Part shown: positions 9,001 to 16,659 of the stretch, piece after piece
How the letters are laid out: each line of letters starts with the position of its first letter
Position numbering within the stretch: position 1 is the first letter of the stretch
NCBI RefSeq assembly: GCF_023169965.1
Contig: NZ_AP025592.1
Location: 2,356,001 to 2,420,000 of the forward strand
From: Anaeromyxobacter paludicola
GTDB lineage: Bacteria; Myxococcota; Myxococcia; Myxococcales; Anaeromyxobacteraceae
DNA: 64,000 nucleotides
Direction: 5' to 3'
Made by a program: the position numbers and the translations under genes
Notes under the pieces: generated by a model
The model's input: only the letters and a program-made list of their open reading frames with translations
Told to the model about the DNA's origin: nothing
Databases searched by the model: none

Positions 9001-9650
9001 AGCTCAAGGCCCAGGCCGAGCGCATGGGCGCCATCAACCTCACCGCCATCGAGGAGTACGACGACCTCTCCAAGCGGCACGAGTTCATGGCCGCCCAGAA
9101 GGCCGACCTCGAGGCGTCGCTCGCCGACCTCAAGAGCGCCATCGTGAAGATCAACCGGGCCAGCCGCGAGCGGTTCCGCGAGACCTTCGACCGGGTGAAC
9201 GAGAAGTTCCAGGCGGTCTTCCCGCGCCTCTTCAACGGCGGCCGGGCCGGCCTGGTCCTCACCCAGCCCGAGTCGGGCAGCGAGCTCGACGCCGGCGTCG
9301 AGATCTTCGCGCAGCCCCCCGGCAAGAAGCTGCAGAGCGTGAACCTGCTCTCCGGCGGCGAGAAGGCGCTCACCGCCGTCTCGCTGATCTTCGCCATCTT
9401 CCTCATCAAGCCGACGCCGTTCTGCCTCCTCGACGAGGTGGACGCGCCGCTCGACGAGGCCAACGTCGGCCGCTACAACGAGATGGTGAAGGAGATGAGC
9501 AAGACGTCCCAGTTCATCCTCATCACCCACAACAAGCGGACGATGGAGATGGTGGACACGCTCTACGGCGTGACCATGCAGGAGCCGGGCGTGTCGAAGC
9601 TCGTCTCGGTGAAGCTGTCGCAGAAGGCGAAGGAGGTCGCGGCGGCGTAG
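6042..9650 (+). CDS. smc: Chromosome segregation protein SMC
   Basis: A 1202-residue SMC ATPase of full family length. The N-terminal Walker A is GPNGCGKSN (residues 31-39), within the typical MRIKRLDITGFKSF start. Two long Glu/Arg/Ala-rich coiled-coil arms flank a hinge (about residues 510-680, containing GIFGLVADVV and VVTGGPLEGEG). The C-terminal head carries the signature LSGGEKALTA (about residue 1104) and Walker B LLDEVDAPLDEANV (about residue 1127). With ScpA/ScpB it forms condensin and organises the origin region. Those partners are not in the window. The start is ATG at 6042; an in-frame GTG at 6027 would add only five residues and lose the conserved N-terminus position. Confidence 0.97.
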   Translation: MRIKRLDITGFKSFMDRTVVAFDEGVTGVVGPNGCGKSNVADSIRWVLGEQSARQLRGRSMEDIIFNGSESKAPLSMAEVMITFENDRPAEVPAQFQGFSEITVGRRLFRTGESEYYINKAQARLMDVNDLFMGSGVGRTAYSIIEQGRIGQIVSARPEDRRSIIEEAAGITKYKKRREAAERKMEATEQNLLRVADIVQELGKQLESLNRQARKAEKYKAVKAQVRELELAQAAARYLELTATRRAAEQRHLEVKAEEAEVAARLAELEQSIEADRARLAEGEKQLQGLAEREHELASQERVSQVSTEAAARELEQIAERTRAQAAEVEALKAQAEALAAEREQLEEQRSQLSTLTGTDEQRLSEAEVTLRELGIEQGRAAQALEVSRGEAGAALGRASGHKSELAQVERRRADLKERLSRNRGENEQLAKKAAELDGSRSAHTEKLGKTRQMKLRLEEQRGAQEELLERTRAEFIQNEAKLITLREELGDKRARLNSLTEVLRNYEGYGRGVRSLMTRAGQGEQPARDKGIFGLVADVVSAPPEYENAVEAVLGERLQYVIVESHSQGVEAIDYLKTAAEGRASLIPVARLREHDAGGAEAERSHPGFVASCLDVVKYEPSYEKVVRFLLGDAVVVRDLPAALDLWQSSAVKKTLVTLDGEVLDPYGVVTGGPLEGEGHGALQRRREVAELEETVRQFEAEFSMAQERHRMLQARLLQLEAALKNLDKDGREKELALLEQEKDLVRVGEELERIAGRLGQLEAEKGQLDDALRALESEEEEHRVAGATAEAEQSRAEERAREAQQRLEQLRQQSDALTAQLMNLKVKVAADGERRESIGASLKRIEEARREVEERRGRLFAALSEGNARATELKGRIEGTTVDMGRVTAELAEVRDELARARGAHDASSEQVRTRDQEVRDLRRRAELISQHANESALTARENALALTHLEEQTRERCQAELKWEVARFHLEKPPTDADRERLDELKAQAERMGAINLTAIEEYDDLSKRHEFMAAQKADLEASLADLKSAIVKINRASRERFRETFDRVNEKFQAVFPRLFNGGRAGLVLTQPESGSELDAGVEIFAQPPGKKLQSVNLLSGGEKALTAVSLIFAIFLIKPTPFCLLDEVDAPLDEANVGRYNEMVKEMSKTSQFILITHNKRTMEMVDTLYGVTMQEPGVSKLVSVKLSQKAKEVAAA

Positions 9651-10393
9651 CGGGGGGGCGGGCGCGGGCGCCGAGGGGCTGCGTGGCACGATCGGCTGCG
9701 CTCGCCGCCGGCGAGTCGCTGACCATCGACCGGCTGCGCTCCCGCGCCGGGGTGTGCTCCGGGCGCTGGGCTCCGCGCCGGCTGGGCTCGACACGGCCGG
9801 TCCGCGCAGGCTGGGGTCGAGCGAGGGCGCGCCTGCGGAACTCCGCCGCCCGGCGCCTTGCGCCGGTCGTCGTCGGGCAGTCCTCGGCGCGCTCACGAGG
9901 CACGACTGGCGCGGCCCGGCACACGAGGGACTCATGGCGGCGCTCCGCAAGGCGCCCTCCGCCCACCCCGGCGCTTCGCTCCGCAGCCGTGATGGCGGGC
10001 GGGGCTCGACCGCGGCGGCGGGCGGCGACGGGGGCGTTCCGCAGCGCCGGTGTCGATTGCGGGCCAGGGCGGTGGAGCGCGCGGCGCGGGTCGGACAAAG
10101 GCCCGGAGGCCGCCGGTCCCGGCGACGTTCTAGCGTGGGCGGCCATCCGCGCGAGGAGAGGACCGGCAGAGTCCAAAGGTGAGGGTCCGCCGTTTCAAGT
10201 CGGGGGGAACGCGGTCCTGGATCGTTCGTAGGAGGAAGCCGTGCGCGCGAGGACCCCCGCTCGCCCCACGAGTTCCGCACCAGGAACCGCTGGCCGCCTC
10301 CAGCGCGAGGGTCCGCCAATTCAAGAGCAAGATTCGACGGACCGCCCCAAGTGAACCTGAACGTCTGTTCCGTGTTTGTGGCATGATGCACTC
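9651..10393. other. 743-bp stretch with no recognisable gene
   Basis: Between smc and the transposase-like gene no frame gives a convincing protein; open frames on both strands are Arg/Pro/Ala-rich and lack domains. The first half has imperfectly repeated phrases such as GGCTGCGCTC at 9694 and about 9732, and short hairpins (CGGCGC CTT GCGCCG near 9851). The second half holds a pair of 19-bp direct repeats and becomes relatively AT-richer just before 10394. It may be decayed sequence accumulated next to a mobile-type gene. Confidence 0.6.
10181..10325. repeat. Pair of 19-bp direct repeats upstream of the RAYT-like gene
   Basis: Copy 1 is at 10181-10199 and copy 2 at 10307-10325. They share GAGGGTCCGCC then two variable bases (GT or AA) then TTCAAG, so 17 of 19 positions are identical. 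They are 126 bp apart and end 68 bp before the start of the transposase-like gene. They could be recognition sites, duplicated promoter elements or remnants of an insertion. Confidence 0.55.
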
Positions 10394-11080
10394 ATGCCCT
10401 CGCGCTCGCACCGCACCCGCCGTTCCCGCCAGGCCGAGCTCGCCTTTCGCTCCCACGGCGGCGCGCGGCGCGGCGCCGGGCGCAAGCCGAAGAACGGGGT
10501 GAAGGCGGGTGCCTCCCACGCCGTGCGCGCCGAGCTCTCCCCGCGCCACCCCGTCCACCTGACGCTCCGGCCGAGAGCCGGCGTCTGGAACCTGCGCAGC
10601 CGCCGGGCCTTCCGCGTCATCGGTCGCGCGCTGCTCGGGCTCGCCTCGGCACGGCGCGACTTCCGGGTGGTCCACTTCTCGGTCCAGGGAAATCACCTGC
10701 ACCTCCTCGCGGAGGTCCAGGGCAAGTCGGCGCTCACCGAGGGCGCGCGCTCGCTCGCGGTCCGGCTCGCCATGGGCCTGAACCGGCTCATGGGCACCCG
10801 CGGCCAGGTCTTCGACGACCGCTACCACGCCCACGTGCTCCGGACGCCGGCGGAGGTGAAGCGCGCCCTCGCCTACGTCCTCGGCAACTTCGCCTCGCAC
10901 GCGCGGCGCCGGGGCGAGCCGCTGCCGCCCGGGTTCGTGGACCCGTTCTCGTCGGCGGCGTTCCGGTGCTGTGGCGAGGAGGACGCGGCGGGAGCGGCCT
11001 GGGGCCCACCGCGCTGGTTCGGCGGCCTCGAGCGGCTGGTGGCGCCGCCGCGGACGTGGTTGCTGCGAACTCAGGCGTGA
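10394..11080 (+). CDS. RAYT-like HUH/Y1 transposase (IS200-like, REP-associated tyrosine transposase family)
   Basis: A 228-residue protein of a transposase-like family common in myxobacteria. The basic N-terminus has GARRGAGRKPK, a DNA-binding-like patch. The Y1_Tnp core has the metal-binding HUH motif as HLHLL (in VQGNHLHLLAEV). A helix follows with FDDRYHAHVLRTP, whose Tyr is the likely nucleophile, then AYVLGNFASHAR. The C-terminal tail, DPFSS through PRTWLLR, is typical of the family. Such enzymes cut and join single-stranded DNA, and in other bacteria they are tied to palindromic REP repeats. It is single copy and bears no obvious IS ends. The start is ATG at 10394; an upstream TTG at 10376 is less likely. 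Whether it is active cannot be told. Confidence 0.85.
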   Translation: MPSRSHRTRRSRQAELAFRSHGGARRGAGRKPKNGVKAGASHAVRAELSPRHPVHLTLRPRAGVWNLRSRRAFRVIGRALLGLASARRDFRVVHFSVQGNHLHLLAEVQGKSALTEGARSLAVRLAMGLNRLMGTRGQVFDDRYHAHVLRTPAEVKRALAYVLGNFASHARRRGEPLPPGFVDPFSSAAFRCCGEEDAAGAAWGPPRWFGGLERLVAPPRTWLLRTQA

Positions 11081-11164
11081 GGCACTCCGCGGCCCGGCCG
11101 CCATGAGAGCGCCGCCGAGCGTTCTCGAGAAACGCCGCCGACGTTCGGCCTCCCCCCGCCCGCC

Positions 11165-11548
11165 TCACCGCACCGGCCCCTCGAGCGGCGCCATGCTGCA
11201 GCGGGTGCCGATGTCGGGGTGGCGCCGGGCCACGTAGTCGTACCGCTCGGCCGTGGTCCCGGTGACCCCGTCGTACAGGGGCGAGCCGCCGGCGTACGGC
11301 GTGCCCACCGGGTCCCCGAACTCGTTGAGGCCGCGCCGCGCCAGCTCGAGGTCGAGGCAACGCGCCCGCTCGCCGCGCCAGGTCGAGCCGGGGATCACGG
11401 GAGCGACCGGCGGCTGATCGGGCGAGCCGCCGATCGGCCGCGGCAGCACCGCGGCCGAGGGGGGCTGGTCACCCGACCCGGGCGCGGGGCCACCGGCATG
11501 GCCGCAGGCGGCCAGCAGCAACAGGGTTCCCAGAGCTCGCCCGCGCAT
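11165..11548 (-). CDS. Small putative lipoprotein
   Basis: A 127-residue protein with a short signal peptide ending in a lipobox (LLLLAAC, Cys at about residue 15), so it is predicted to be lipid-anchored. A Pro/Gly-rich linker follows, then a compact C-terminal part with ARCLDLELARRGLNEFGDPVGTPYAGG and a second Cys near the end, which may pair with the first for a disulfide. A good Shine-Dalgarno (GGAGGG) precedes the ATG at 11548. No family is recognised; similar short Cys-containing lipoproteins occur in myxobacteria. It stands alone between the convergent transposase-like gene and a palindromic repeat. Confidence 0.75.
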   Translation of the reverse strand: MRGRALGTLLLLAACGHAGGPAPGSGDQPPSAAVLPRPIGGSPDQPPVAPVIPGSTWRGERARCLDLELARRGLNEFGDPVGTPYAGGSPLYDGVTGTTAERYDYVARRHPDIGTRCSMAPLEGPVR

Positions 11549-11654
11549 CGCGCCCCCCTCCCTCGCGGCGGCATGCGTCGCCGCCCGCCCCTGCTCATGT
11601 GCGGCGCGCGGCCGCAGCGCCAGCGGGAGAGTCGGGAGGCCGCGGGGAGCTCCT

Positions 11655-11758
11655 GGCCGCCCCTCCCCCGCCCTCCCCGCCCGAGCGGGGAGGGAGTGCA
11701 GCGGGTGACTCGGGGTTCCCCTCTCCCTCGGAGCGGAGGAGGCGGTGAGACGCGGGGC
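11655..11758. repeat. REP-like palindromic element, copy A (intergenic)
   Basis: The left part matches the other elements of this window: GCCCCTCCCC, then a stem with CCCTCCCCGC at 11671-11680, loop CCGA, and GCGGGGAGGG at 11685-11694. About 43 bp are nearly identical to copy B at 30974. The right half (11719-11758) is a degenerate second stem ending in GGGGCC. The element lies between a lipoprotein gene and a convergent stop, and could also act as a transcription terminator. Confidence 0.7.
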
Positions 11759-11768
11759 CCGCGAGCGG

Positions 11769-12119
11769 CTACCCCTTCTTCTTCCGCTCCGGTGCCTCGC
11801 GGCGGCCGTCGAGGAGGTGACGCACCGCGAGCCAGGGGTGGCGCGTGAGCATCCGCGGCCCCGCCCAGCGCATCACCTCGCGGACCTTCTCGCGGGTCTC
11901 GGGCTTGTAGCAGTGGATGGGGCACTTGGCGCAGGCGGGCTTCTCGTCGCCGTAGGGGCAGTTGCCGAGCCGGGCCGCGGCGTAGTCGAGGAGCTCGCGG
12001 CACGCGCCGCACGGCCCTCCGGCGCCGGGGGCGTGGTGCGCGGCGCACCAGAGCTCGAACATCTTCTCGATGGTCCGGAGCTCGCGCGAGAGGCGGGGCG
12101 AGGCGAGGGAGTTCTTCAT
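11769..12119 (-). CDS. YgbA-type (nitrous oxide-stimulated promoter family) Cys-rich protein
   Basis: A 116-residue cytoplasmic protein of the YgbA_NO family (PF11756 type). Recognisable pieces are [12 protein letters not shown] near the start, then [20 protein letters not shown], a CPYG segment and CAKCPIHCY. The seven or so conserved Cys and His residues suggest bound metal or an Fe-S cluster. Enterobacterial YgbA is induced by nitrosative stress; its biochemical role is not settled. The start is ATG at 12119 ([10 protein letters not shown]); longer upstream frames add unconserved Arg/Gly-rich sequence. It is divergent from ftsY, with 114 bp between the starts. Confidence 0.82.
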   Translation of the reverse strand: MKNSLASPRLSRELRTIEKMFELWCAAHHAPGAGGPCGACRELLDYAAARLGNCPYGDEKPACAKCPIHCYKPETREKVREVMRWAGPRMLTRHPWLAVRHLLDGRREAPERKKKG

Positions 12120-12177
12120 GCGGCCGCGCAGGGTCGCAAAACGCCCCCCGCCGCGCAAGGGACGGCGCCCTCCTTCG

Positions 12178-12207
12178 TTGACACCTCCCCGCGCCAAACC
12201 CTATATC
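12178..12207 (+). promoter_or_regulatory. Candidate sigma-70 promoter of ftsY
   Basis: A perfect -35 TTGACA at 12178-12183, an 18-bp spacer, and -10 TATATC at 12202-12207. The predicted start site at about 12214 leaves a leader of about 20 nt with a GGAGG ribosome-binding site at 12220-12224, 9 bp from the GTG start. Confidence 0.6.
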
Positions 12208-12233
12208 CTGCCGTTTTCCGGAGGTTCTCCCGG

Positions 12234-13619
12234 GTGATCCCCCTGCGCGCACATCCCGTCCTCGCCCTCACCACCGCCGACGCGGCCGGCATCGCCGTCC
12301 TCGTCGCGCTGGTCGCCCTCATCGTCCTCGCCGCGATCCGGCTGGCGCGCAAGAAGCGCGAGGCGGCGCCGCCGGCCGCCCGCGGCGGCGAGCTGCCGCC
12401 CCGGACCACCCCGCCCGTCCCCGCGCCTCCCCGCCCCGCCGAGAAGGTCCGGCCGGCCGAGAAGGCCCGGCCCGAGCTCAAGCGGCTCTCGCCGGAGGAG
12501 CGCGCCGCCGAGGAGGCGCGGCGCAAGGAGGAGTACCGGCGGCGCAAGGAGGAGGAGCGGGCCGAGAAGGAGCGGCGGCGGCTCGCCCGCGAGGAGGAGG
12601 CCCGGCGCGCCGAGGAGGAGCGGCAGCGGCTCCTGCGCGAGGCGGAGGAGGCGAAGGCCCGCGCCGCCGAGGAGGAGCGGCGCCGCGTCGAGGCCGAGGC
12701 CGGCAAGACCCTCGCCGCCGGGCTCGAGAAGACCCGCGGCGGCTTCATGTCCCGCCTCAACGCCCTCTTCGGCGGCGAGCGGCCGGTGGACGACGGCGTG
12801 CTCGCCGACCTCGAGGAGGTGCTCTTCACCGCCGACATCGGCGTGAAGACCGCCACCCGGCTCCTCGAGACGGCGCGCGAGCGGGTGCGCAAGAAGGAGC
12901 TCTCCGACCCGGCGAAGCTCAAGGCCGCCCTGCGCGAGGAGATCGCCCGCATCGTCTCGCTCGACGGCCGGCTCGACGCGGGCGAGGAGCTCGCCATCGG
13001 GGCGCAGCGGCCGTTCGTGGTGATGGTGGTCGGCGTCAACGGCGCCGGCAAGACCACCACCATCGGCAAGCTCGCCGCCAAGGTCCAGGCGCGCGGCCAC
13101 TCCGTGCTGCTCGGGGCCGGCGACACCTTCCGCGCCGCGGCCGGCGAGCAGCTCGAGATCTGGGCCGAGCGCGTGGGCGCCCCGGTGGTGCGCGGCAAGG
13201 AGGGCTCCGATCCGGCCAGCGTCTGCTTCGAGGCGGCGAAGAAGGGGGCCGAGGGCGGCGTGGACGTGGTCATCTGCGACACCGCCGGCCGGCTCCACAC
13301 CAAGGCGCCGCTCATGGAGGAGCTGAAGAAGGTGAAGCGGGTGATCGACAAGGCGGTGCCCGGCGCGCCGCACGAGGTGCTCCTCGTGCTCGACGCCACC
13401 AACGGGCAGAACGCCATCGCCCAGGCCCGCCAGTTCCACGAGGCGCTCGGCGTGACCGGCATCGTCCTCACCAAGCTCGACGGCACCGCCAAGGGCGGCG
13501 TGGTGATCGGGATCTGCGACGAGCTGGGGCTGCCGGTCCGGTACGTCGGCGTCGGCGAGAAGGTCGCCGACCTGCGGCCGTTCTCGCCCCGCGAGTTCGT
13601 GGAGGCGCTGTTCGCGTGA
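12234..13619 (+). CDS. ftsY: Signal recognition particle receptor FtsY
   Basis: A 461-residue SRP-receptor GTPase. The N-terminus has one transmembrane helix (residues about 18-37). A long, highly charged Glu/Arg/Lys segment (about residues 75-160, predicted coil) forms an expanded A domain. The NG domain follows: N subdomain with [12 protein letters not shown]1 GVNGAGKTT (about residue 267); [12 protein letters not shown]3 DTAGRL (about residue 349); G4 [10 protein letters not shown] (about residue 415). FtsY receives SRP-bound ribosomes for cotranslational membrane insertion. The start is GTG at 12234, supported by the GGAGG 9 bp upstream. The membrane-anchored N-terminus replaces the soluble acidic domain of E. 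coli FtsY. Confidence 0.96.
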   Translation: MIPLRAHPVLALTTADAAGIAVLVALVALIVLAAIRLARKKREAAPPAARGGELPPRTTPPVPAPPRPAEKVRPAEKARPELKRLSPEERAAEEARRKEEYRRRKEEERAEKERRRLAREEEARRAEEERQRLLREAEEAKARAAEEERRRVEAEAGKTLAAGLEKTRGGFMSRLNALFGGERPVDDGVLADLEEVLFTADIGVKTATRLLETARERVRKKELSDPAKLKAALREEIARIVSLDGRLDAGEELAIGAQRPFVVMVVGVNGAGKTTTIGKLAAKVQARGHSVLLGAGDTFRAAAGEQLEIWAERVGAPVVRGKEGSDPASVCFEAAKKGAEGGVDVVICDTAGRLHTKAPLMEELKKVKRVIDKAVPGAPHEVLLVLDATNGQNAIAQARQFHEALGVTGIVLTKLDGTAKGGVVIGICDELGLPVRYVGVGEKVADLRPFSPREFVEALFA

Positions 13620-13668
13620 CGGCCCGCCCCCCGCCCGCCGCGGGCGGACCGGCCCGGAAGGGAGGCGC

Positions 13669-15306
13669 GTGAGCCTCCTCGACGTCAGCGTCCTGCTGGG
13701 CGGCCTCGCCGTCTTCCTCCACGGCCTCGCGCTCACCCGCGAGGGGCTGCAGATCATGGCCGGCGAGAAGCTGCGGACGGTGCTCTTCGCGCTCACGCGC
13801 AACCGGCTCCTCGGCCTCGTCTCCGGCGCCATGGTCACCACCGTGGTGCAGTCGTCCACGGCGACCACCGCGATGCTGGTGGGGTTCGCCGGCAGCGCGC
13901 TCCTCACCCTCCCCCAGGCGATGGCGGTGGTGCTCGGCGCCGACGTCGGCACCACCCTCACCGTGCAGCTCCTCAGCTTCCGCGTCGCCACCTGGTCGCT
14001 CGCGCTCGTGGCGGCCGGCTTCGGGATCCGCTTCACCTCCCGGAAGCGGCGGAACCGCTACATGGGGCAGGCGCTGCTCGGGCTCGGGCTCCTCTTCTAC
14101 GGCATGAAGCTCATGGGCGACGCCACGCTGCCCCTGCGCGCCTCCCCCGCCTTCGCCGAGGCGCTCCAGTACCTCGCCGGGCGCCCCTTCGCCGGCCTCG
14201 CCGCGGCGGCGGTGGTCACGGTGATGATGCAGGGCTCCGCCCCCACCATCGGGCTCCTCATCGCCATGGCCGGCGCGGGCAGCATGCACGTGACCGCGGC
14301 CCTGCCGATGGTGCTCGGGGCCAACGTCGGCACCACCCTCACCCCCATCGTCGCCGCCGCCGGCGCGCCCGCCGAGGGGAAGCGCGTCGCCTTCGCGCAC
14401 GGCGTGTTCAAGGTGGTCGGCGTGGCGCTCTGGCTCCCCTTCCTCGGGCCCCTGCAGCGGCTGGTGGCGCTCCTGGGCGGCCCCGAGGCGCGCCAGATCG
14501 CGAACGCCCACACGCTCTTCAACGTGGTGAACGCGCTGCTCTTCCTCCCCTTCGTCGGGGCCGGCGCGGCGCTCATCACCCGCTACTACCGCCCGGAGGA
14601 GGAGCGGGCGCCGTTCCGGCCGCGCTACCTCGACCCGCGCGCCCTCGAGAGCCCGGCGCTCGCCTTCGGCAACGCGCAGCGCGAGTTCCTGCGCATGGCG
14701 GACCTCGTCGGCGACATGGTGAAGGACTGCCTGCGGCCGTTCGAGCAGAACGACCTCGACCTCGCGGCCGAGATCGAGGCGCGCGACGACCAGGTGGACA
14801 TCCTCGATCGCGAGATCCGCTTCTACCTCGCGAAGCTCGGCGCCGAGGAGGCGATGACCCCCGAGCAGACGCAGCGCCAGCTCGAGCTCATCAGCCTCTC
14901 GAGCGACCTCGAGAACGTGGGGGACGTGGTGAACCGGAACATCCTCGCGCTGGCCCGCAGGAAGGCGGCCCACGGGCTCGCCTTCAGCCAGCCCGGCTGG
15001 GCGGAGATCCGCGGCTTCCACGAGAAGGTCTGCGAGAACTACGACCTCGCCACGGTGGCCTTCTCCGCCGGGGACGAGGAGCTCGCGCGCAAGGTCCTCC
15101 GCCACCGGCTGGCGATCGTGGAGATCGAGGCCCAGCTCAAGGAGCAGCACATCGGCCGGCTCGCCCAGGGGCTCCGGGAGTCCATCGAGACCTCGAGCAT
15201 GCACCTCGACCTGCTCTCCTTCCTGCGGCGCATCAACGGGCTCGTGGGGAACCTGGCCCAGGCGGTGGTGGAGCGGCGGCAGCAGCCGGCGGAGGGGACG
15301 CCGTGA
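13669..15306 (+). CDS. Na+/phosphate symporter family protein with PhoU-like tail
   Basis: A 545-residue membrane protein of the Na/Pi-cotransporter II family (NptA/YjbB type). Two inverted transport repeats are seen. The first carries the diagnostic QSSTATT motif (about residue 61). The second has QGSAPT (about residue 187) at the matching place, a divergent form. About eight to nine hydrophobic helices run to residue 305. From about residue 335 the protein is soluble and helical, resembling PhoU (LVGDMVKDCLRPF, DLENVGDVVNRN). It is expected to move phosphate with sodium. The start is GTG at 13669, with GGAGG 4 bp upstream of it. The stop overlaps the next start by 4 bp (GTGA), so the HAD gene is translationally coupled. 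Confidence 0.9.
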   Translation: MSLLDVSVLLGGLAVFLHGLALTREGLQIMAGEKLRTVLFALTRNRLLGLVSGAMVTTVVQSSTATTAMLVGFAGSALLTLPQAMAVVLGADVGTTLTVQLLSFRVATWSLALVAAGFGIRFTSRKRRNRYMGQALLGLGLLFYGMKLMGDATLPLRASPAFAEALQYLAGRPFAGLAAAAVVTVMMQGSAPTIGLLIAMAGAGSMHVTAALPMVLGANVGTTLTPIVAAAGAPAEGKRVAFAHGVFKVVGVALWLPFLGPLQRLVALLGGPEARQIANAHTLFNVVNALLFLPFVGAGAALITRYYRPEEERAPFRPRYLDPRALESPALAFGNAQREFLRMADLVGDMVKDCLRPFEQNDLDLAAEIEARDDQVDILDREIRFYLAKLGAEEAMTPEQTQRQLELISLSSDLENVGDVVNRNILALARRKAAHGLAFSQPGWAEIRGFHEKVCENYDLATVAFSAGDEELARKVLRHRLAIVEIEAQLKEQHIGRLAQGLRESIETSSMHLDLLSFLRRINGLVGNLAQAVVERRQQPAEGTP

Positions 15307-16013
15307 AGCGGGTGCTGCTCTTCGACATCGACGGGACGCTCGTCTCGACCGGCGCCGGCCGCCGCGCGCTGGAGCGCTCGCTCGGGGATCACCTCGGGGC
15401 GGCGCGGGCGCTCGCGCCCGGCGAGACCTGGCTCGCGGGGATGCGGCTCGACGGCATGACCGACCGGCTCATCGTCCGGGAGGCGCTCCTGGCGCTCGGG
15501 CTCGCGTACGACGCGGCGCTCTGCGCCCGGGTGCTCGCGGGCTACGTGGCCCACCTGCGCGAGGAGATCCAGGGCCCCGGCTACCGCGTCCTCCCGGGCG
15601 TCGCGGCGCTCCTGCCGCGGCTCGCGGCGGCCGGCGCGCTCGTCGGGCTCTGCACCGGGAACCTGGCCGAGGGAGCGCGCGTGAAGCTCGCCCGCGGCGC
15701 GCTCGACCACCACTTCGGCTTCGAGCCGCCCGGCGTCTACGGGTTCGCCGAGGACGCCGAGGCGCGCGAGGAGATCGTCGCGGCGGCGCTCCGGCGGGCC
15801 TCGGCGCGGCTCGGCCGGACGGTGCGCCCGGAGGAGGCGCTGGTGGTGGGCGACACGCCCCGCGACGTCACCGCCGCGCGCGCCTGCGGCGTCGCCACGC
15901 TGGCGGTGGCCACCGGGCGGTTCACCGCGGCGGAGCTGCTCGAGGCGGGGGCGGCGCACGCGGTGGCGAGCCTCGACGCGCCCGAGGCGCTCCGGATCCT
16001 GCTCTGCGACTGA
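15303..16013 (+). CDS. HAD-superfamily hydrolase (phosphoglycolate phosphatase-like)
   Basis: A 236-residue HAD phosphatase. Motif I is FDIDGTLVST (Asp8 nucleophile, Asp10). A helical cap with GMRLDGMTDRLIVREAL follows. Motif II is CTGN (about residue 119), and motif IV is VVGDTPRDVTAARACG. The LDGMTD sequence in the cap is typical of the Gph/PGP-like subgroup. The substrate is a small phosphomonoester, not resolved here. The gene starts with GTG, overlapping the end of the phosphate-symporter gene by 4 bp, so a link with phosphate supply is plausible but inferred. Confidence 0.87.
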   Translation: MKRVLLFDIDGTLVSTGAGRRALERSLGDHLGAARALAPGETWLAGMRLDGMTDRLIVREALLALGLAYDAALCARVLAGYVAHLREEIQGPGYRVLPGVAALLPRLAAAGALVGLCTGNLAEGARVKLARGALDHHFGFEPPGVYGFAEDAEAREEIVAAALRRASARLGRTVRPEEALVVGDTPRDVTAARACGVATLAVATGRFTAAELLEAGAAHAVASLDAPEALRILLCD

Positions 16014-16030
16014 GGGCCCGGCGCCCCGGC

Positions 16031-16074
16031 CCGACCCCGCCCGACCCCGCCAGACCCGGCCAGACCCGGCCAGA
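16031..16074. repeat. Short 10-bp tandem repeat
   Basis: Four and a half 10-bp units: CCGACCCCGC twice, then CAGACCCGGC twice, then a partial CAGA. It lies in the 102-bp gap between the HAD phosphatase and the acetyltransferase genes. It is too short and simple to be more than replication slippage. Confidence 0.7.
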
Positions 16075-16115
16075 GGGCTGAACCCGCGGCGCTCCTGCGG
16101 CATAATGGAGAAACC

Positions 16116-16646
16116 ATGAACCTGAGCGAAGGCGCGGAGCAGGTGGAAGGCGGACTGCCCCTCGAGTGCCCCCGGCTGCACGCCGTGCCGGCCGGGCGAT
16201 CGCACGCGAGCCAGATCCAGGCCTGCTTCGAGGGCGCGCCCGACTACTTCTCGCTCACCGAGGGCCAGCCCCCGGGCGGCGGCGCGGCGGAGCACCTGCT
16301 CGAGGACGCCGAGGCCGACGCGAACCGGCGCGTCTACCTGCTCGTGCCGCGCGTCGGCGGGCCGGCGGTGGGCGTGCTCGACCTGCACCTGCACTACCCC
16401 GAGCCCGGCACGGCCCACGTCGGGCTGCTCCTCTTCCGCGAGTCCTGCCAGGGGCTCGGCTACGGCAAGGAGACCGTCGCCGCCGCGGAGCAGGCCCTGG
16501 CCGAGGCCGGCTTCGACGCGCTCCGGCTCTCGGTGGTGGACGAGAACGTGGAGGCGAAGGCGTTCTGGGAGCGGCTCGGGTTCGGCGAGGCGGGCCGCCT
16601 CGACCGCGGCGTGACGGTCTACGAGAAGCGGCTCCAGGCCGACTAG
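16116..16646 (+). CDS. GNAT-family N-acetyltransferase
   Basis: A 176-residue GNAT protein. The core runs through beta4 (AVGVLDLHLHYPEPGTAHVGLLLF) and the acetyl-CoA pyrophosphate loop CQGLGYGKETV (Q/RxxGxG/A type). It continues through LRLSVVDENVEAKAFWERLGF, a very typical GNAT C-terminal motif. The acceptor substrate is unknown; RimJ/RimL-like and small-molecule acetyltransferases are both possible. The start is ATG at 16116 (a potential TATAATG-like box overlaps 16101-16106). It is convergent with the GT2 gene, with stops 13 bp apart. Confidence 0.88.
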   Translation: MNLSEGAEQVEGGLPLECPRLHAVPAGRSHASQIQACFEGAPDYFSLTEGQPPGGGAAEHLLEDAEADANRRVYLLVPRVGGPAVGVLDLHLHYPEPGTAHVGLLLFRESCQGLGYGKETVAAAEQALAEAGFDALRLSVVDENVEAKAFWERLGFGEAGRLDRGVTVYEKRLQAD

Positions 16647-16659
16647 GAGCCGCTCCGGC

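Noticed and set aside
9523-10176. A 217-codon minus-strand frame in the smc-transposase gap
   Set aside because: Overlaps the end of smc, Arg/Pro/Ala-rich, no ribosome-binding site or domain.
6030-10391. A 1453-codon open frame on the minus strand opposite smc
   Set aside because: It is the antisense shadow of a GC-rich gene: Leu/Arg/Glu/Gly-rich without domains, while the plus strand encodes a complete SMC.
16031-16074. 10-bp tandem units considered as iterons or regulator sites
   Set aside because: Few, drifting copies in a short GC-rich gap without other origin or operator features.
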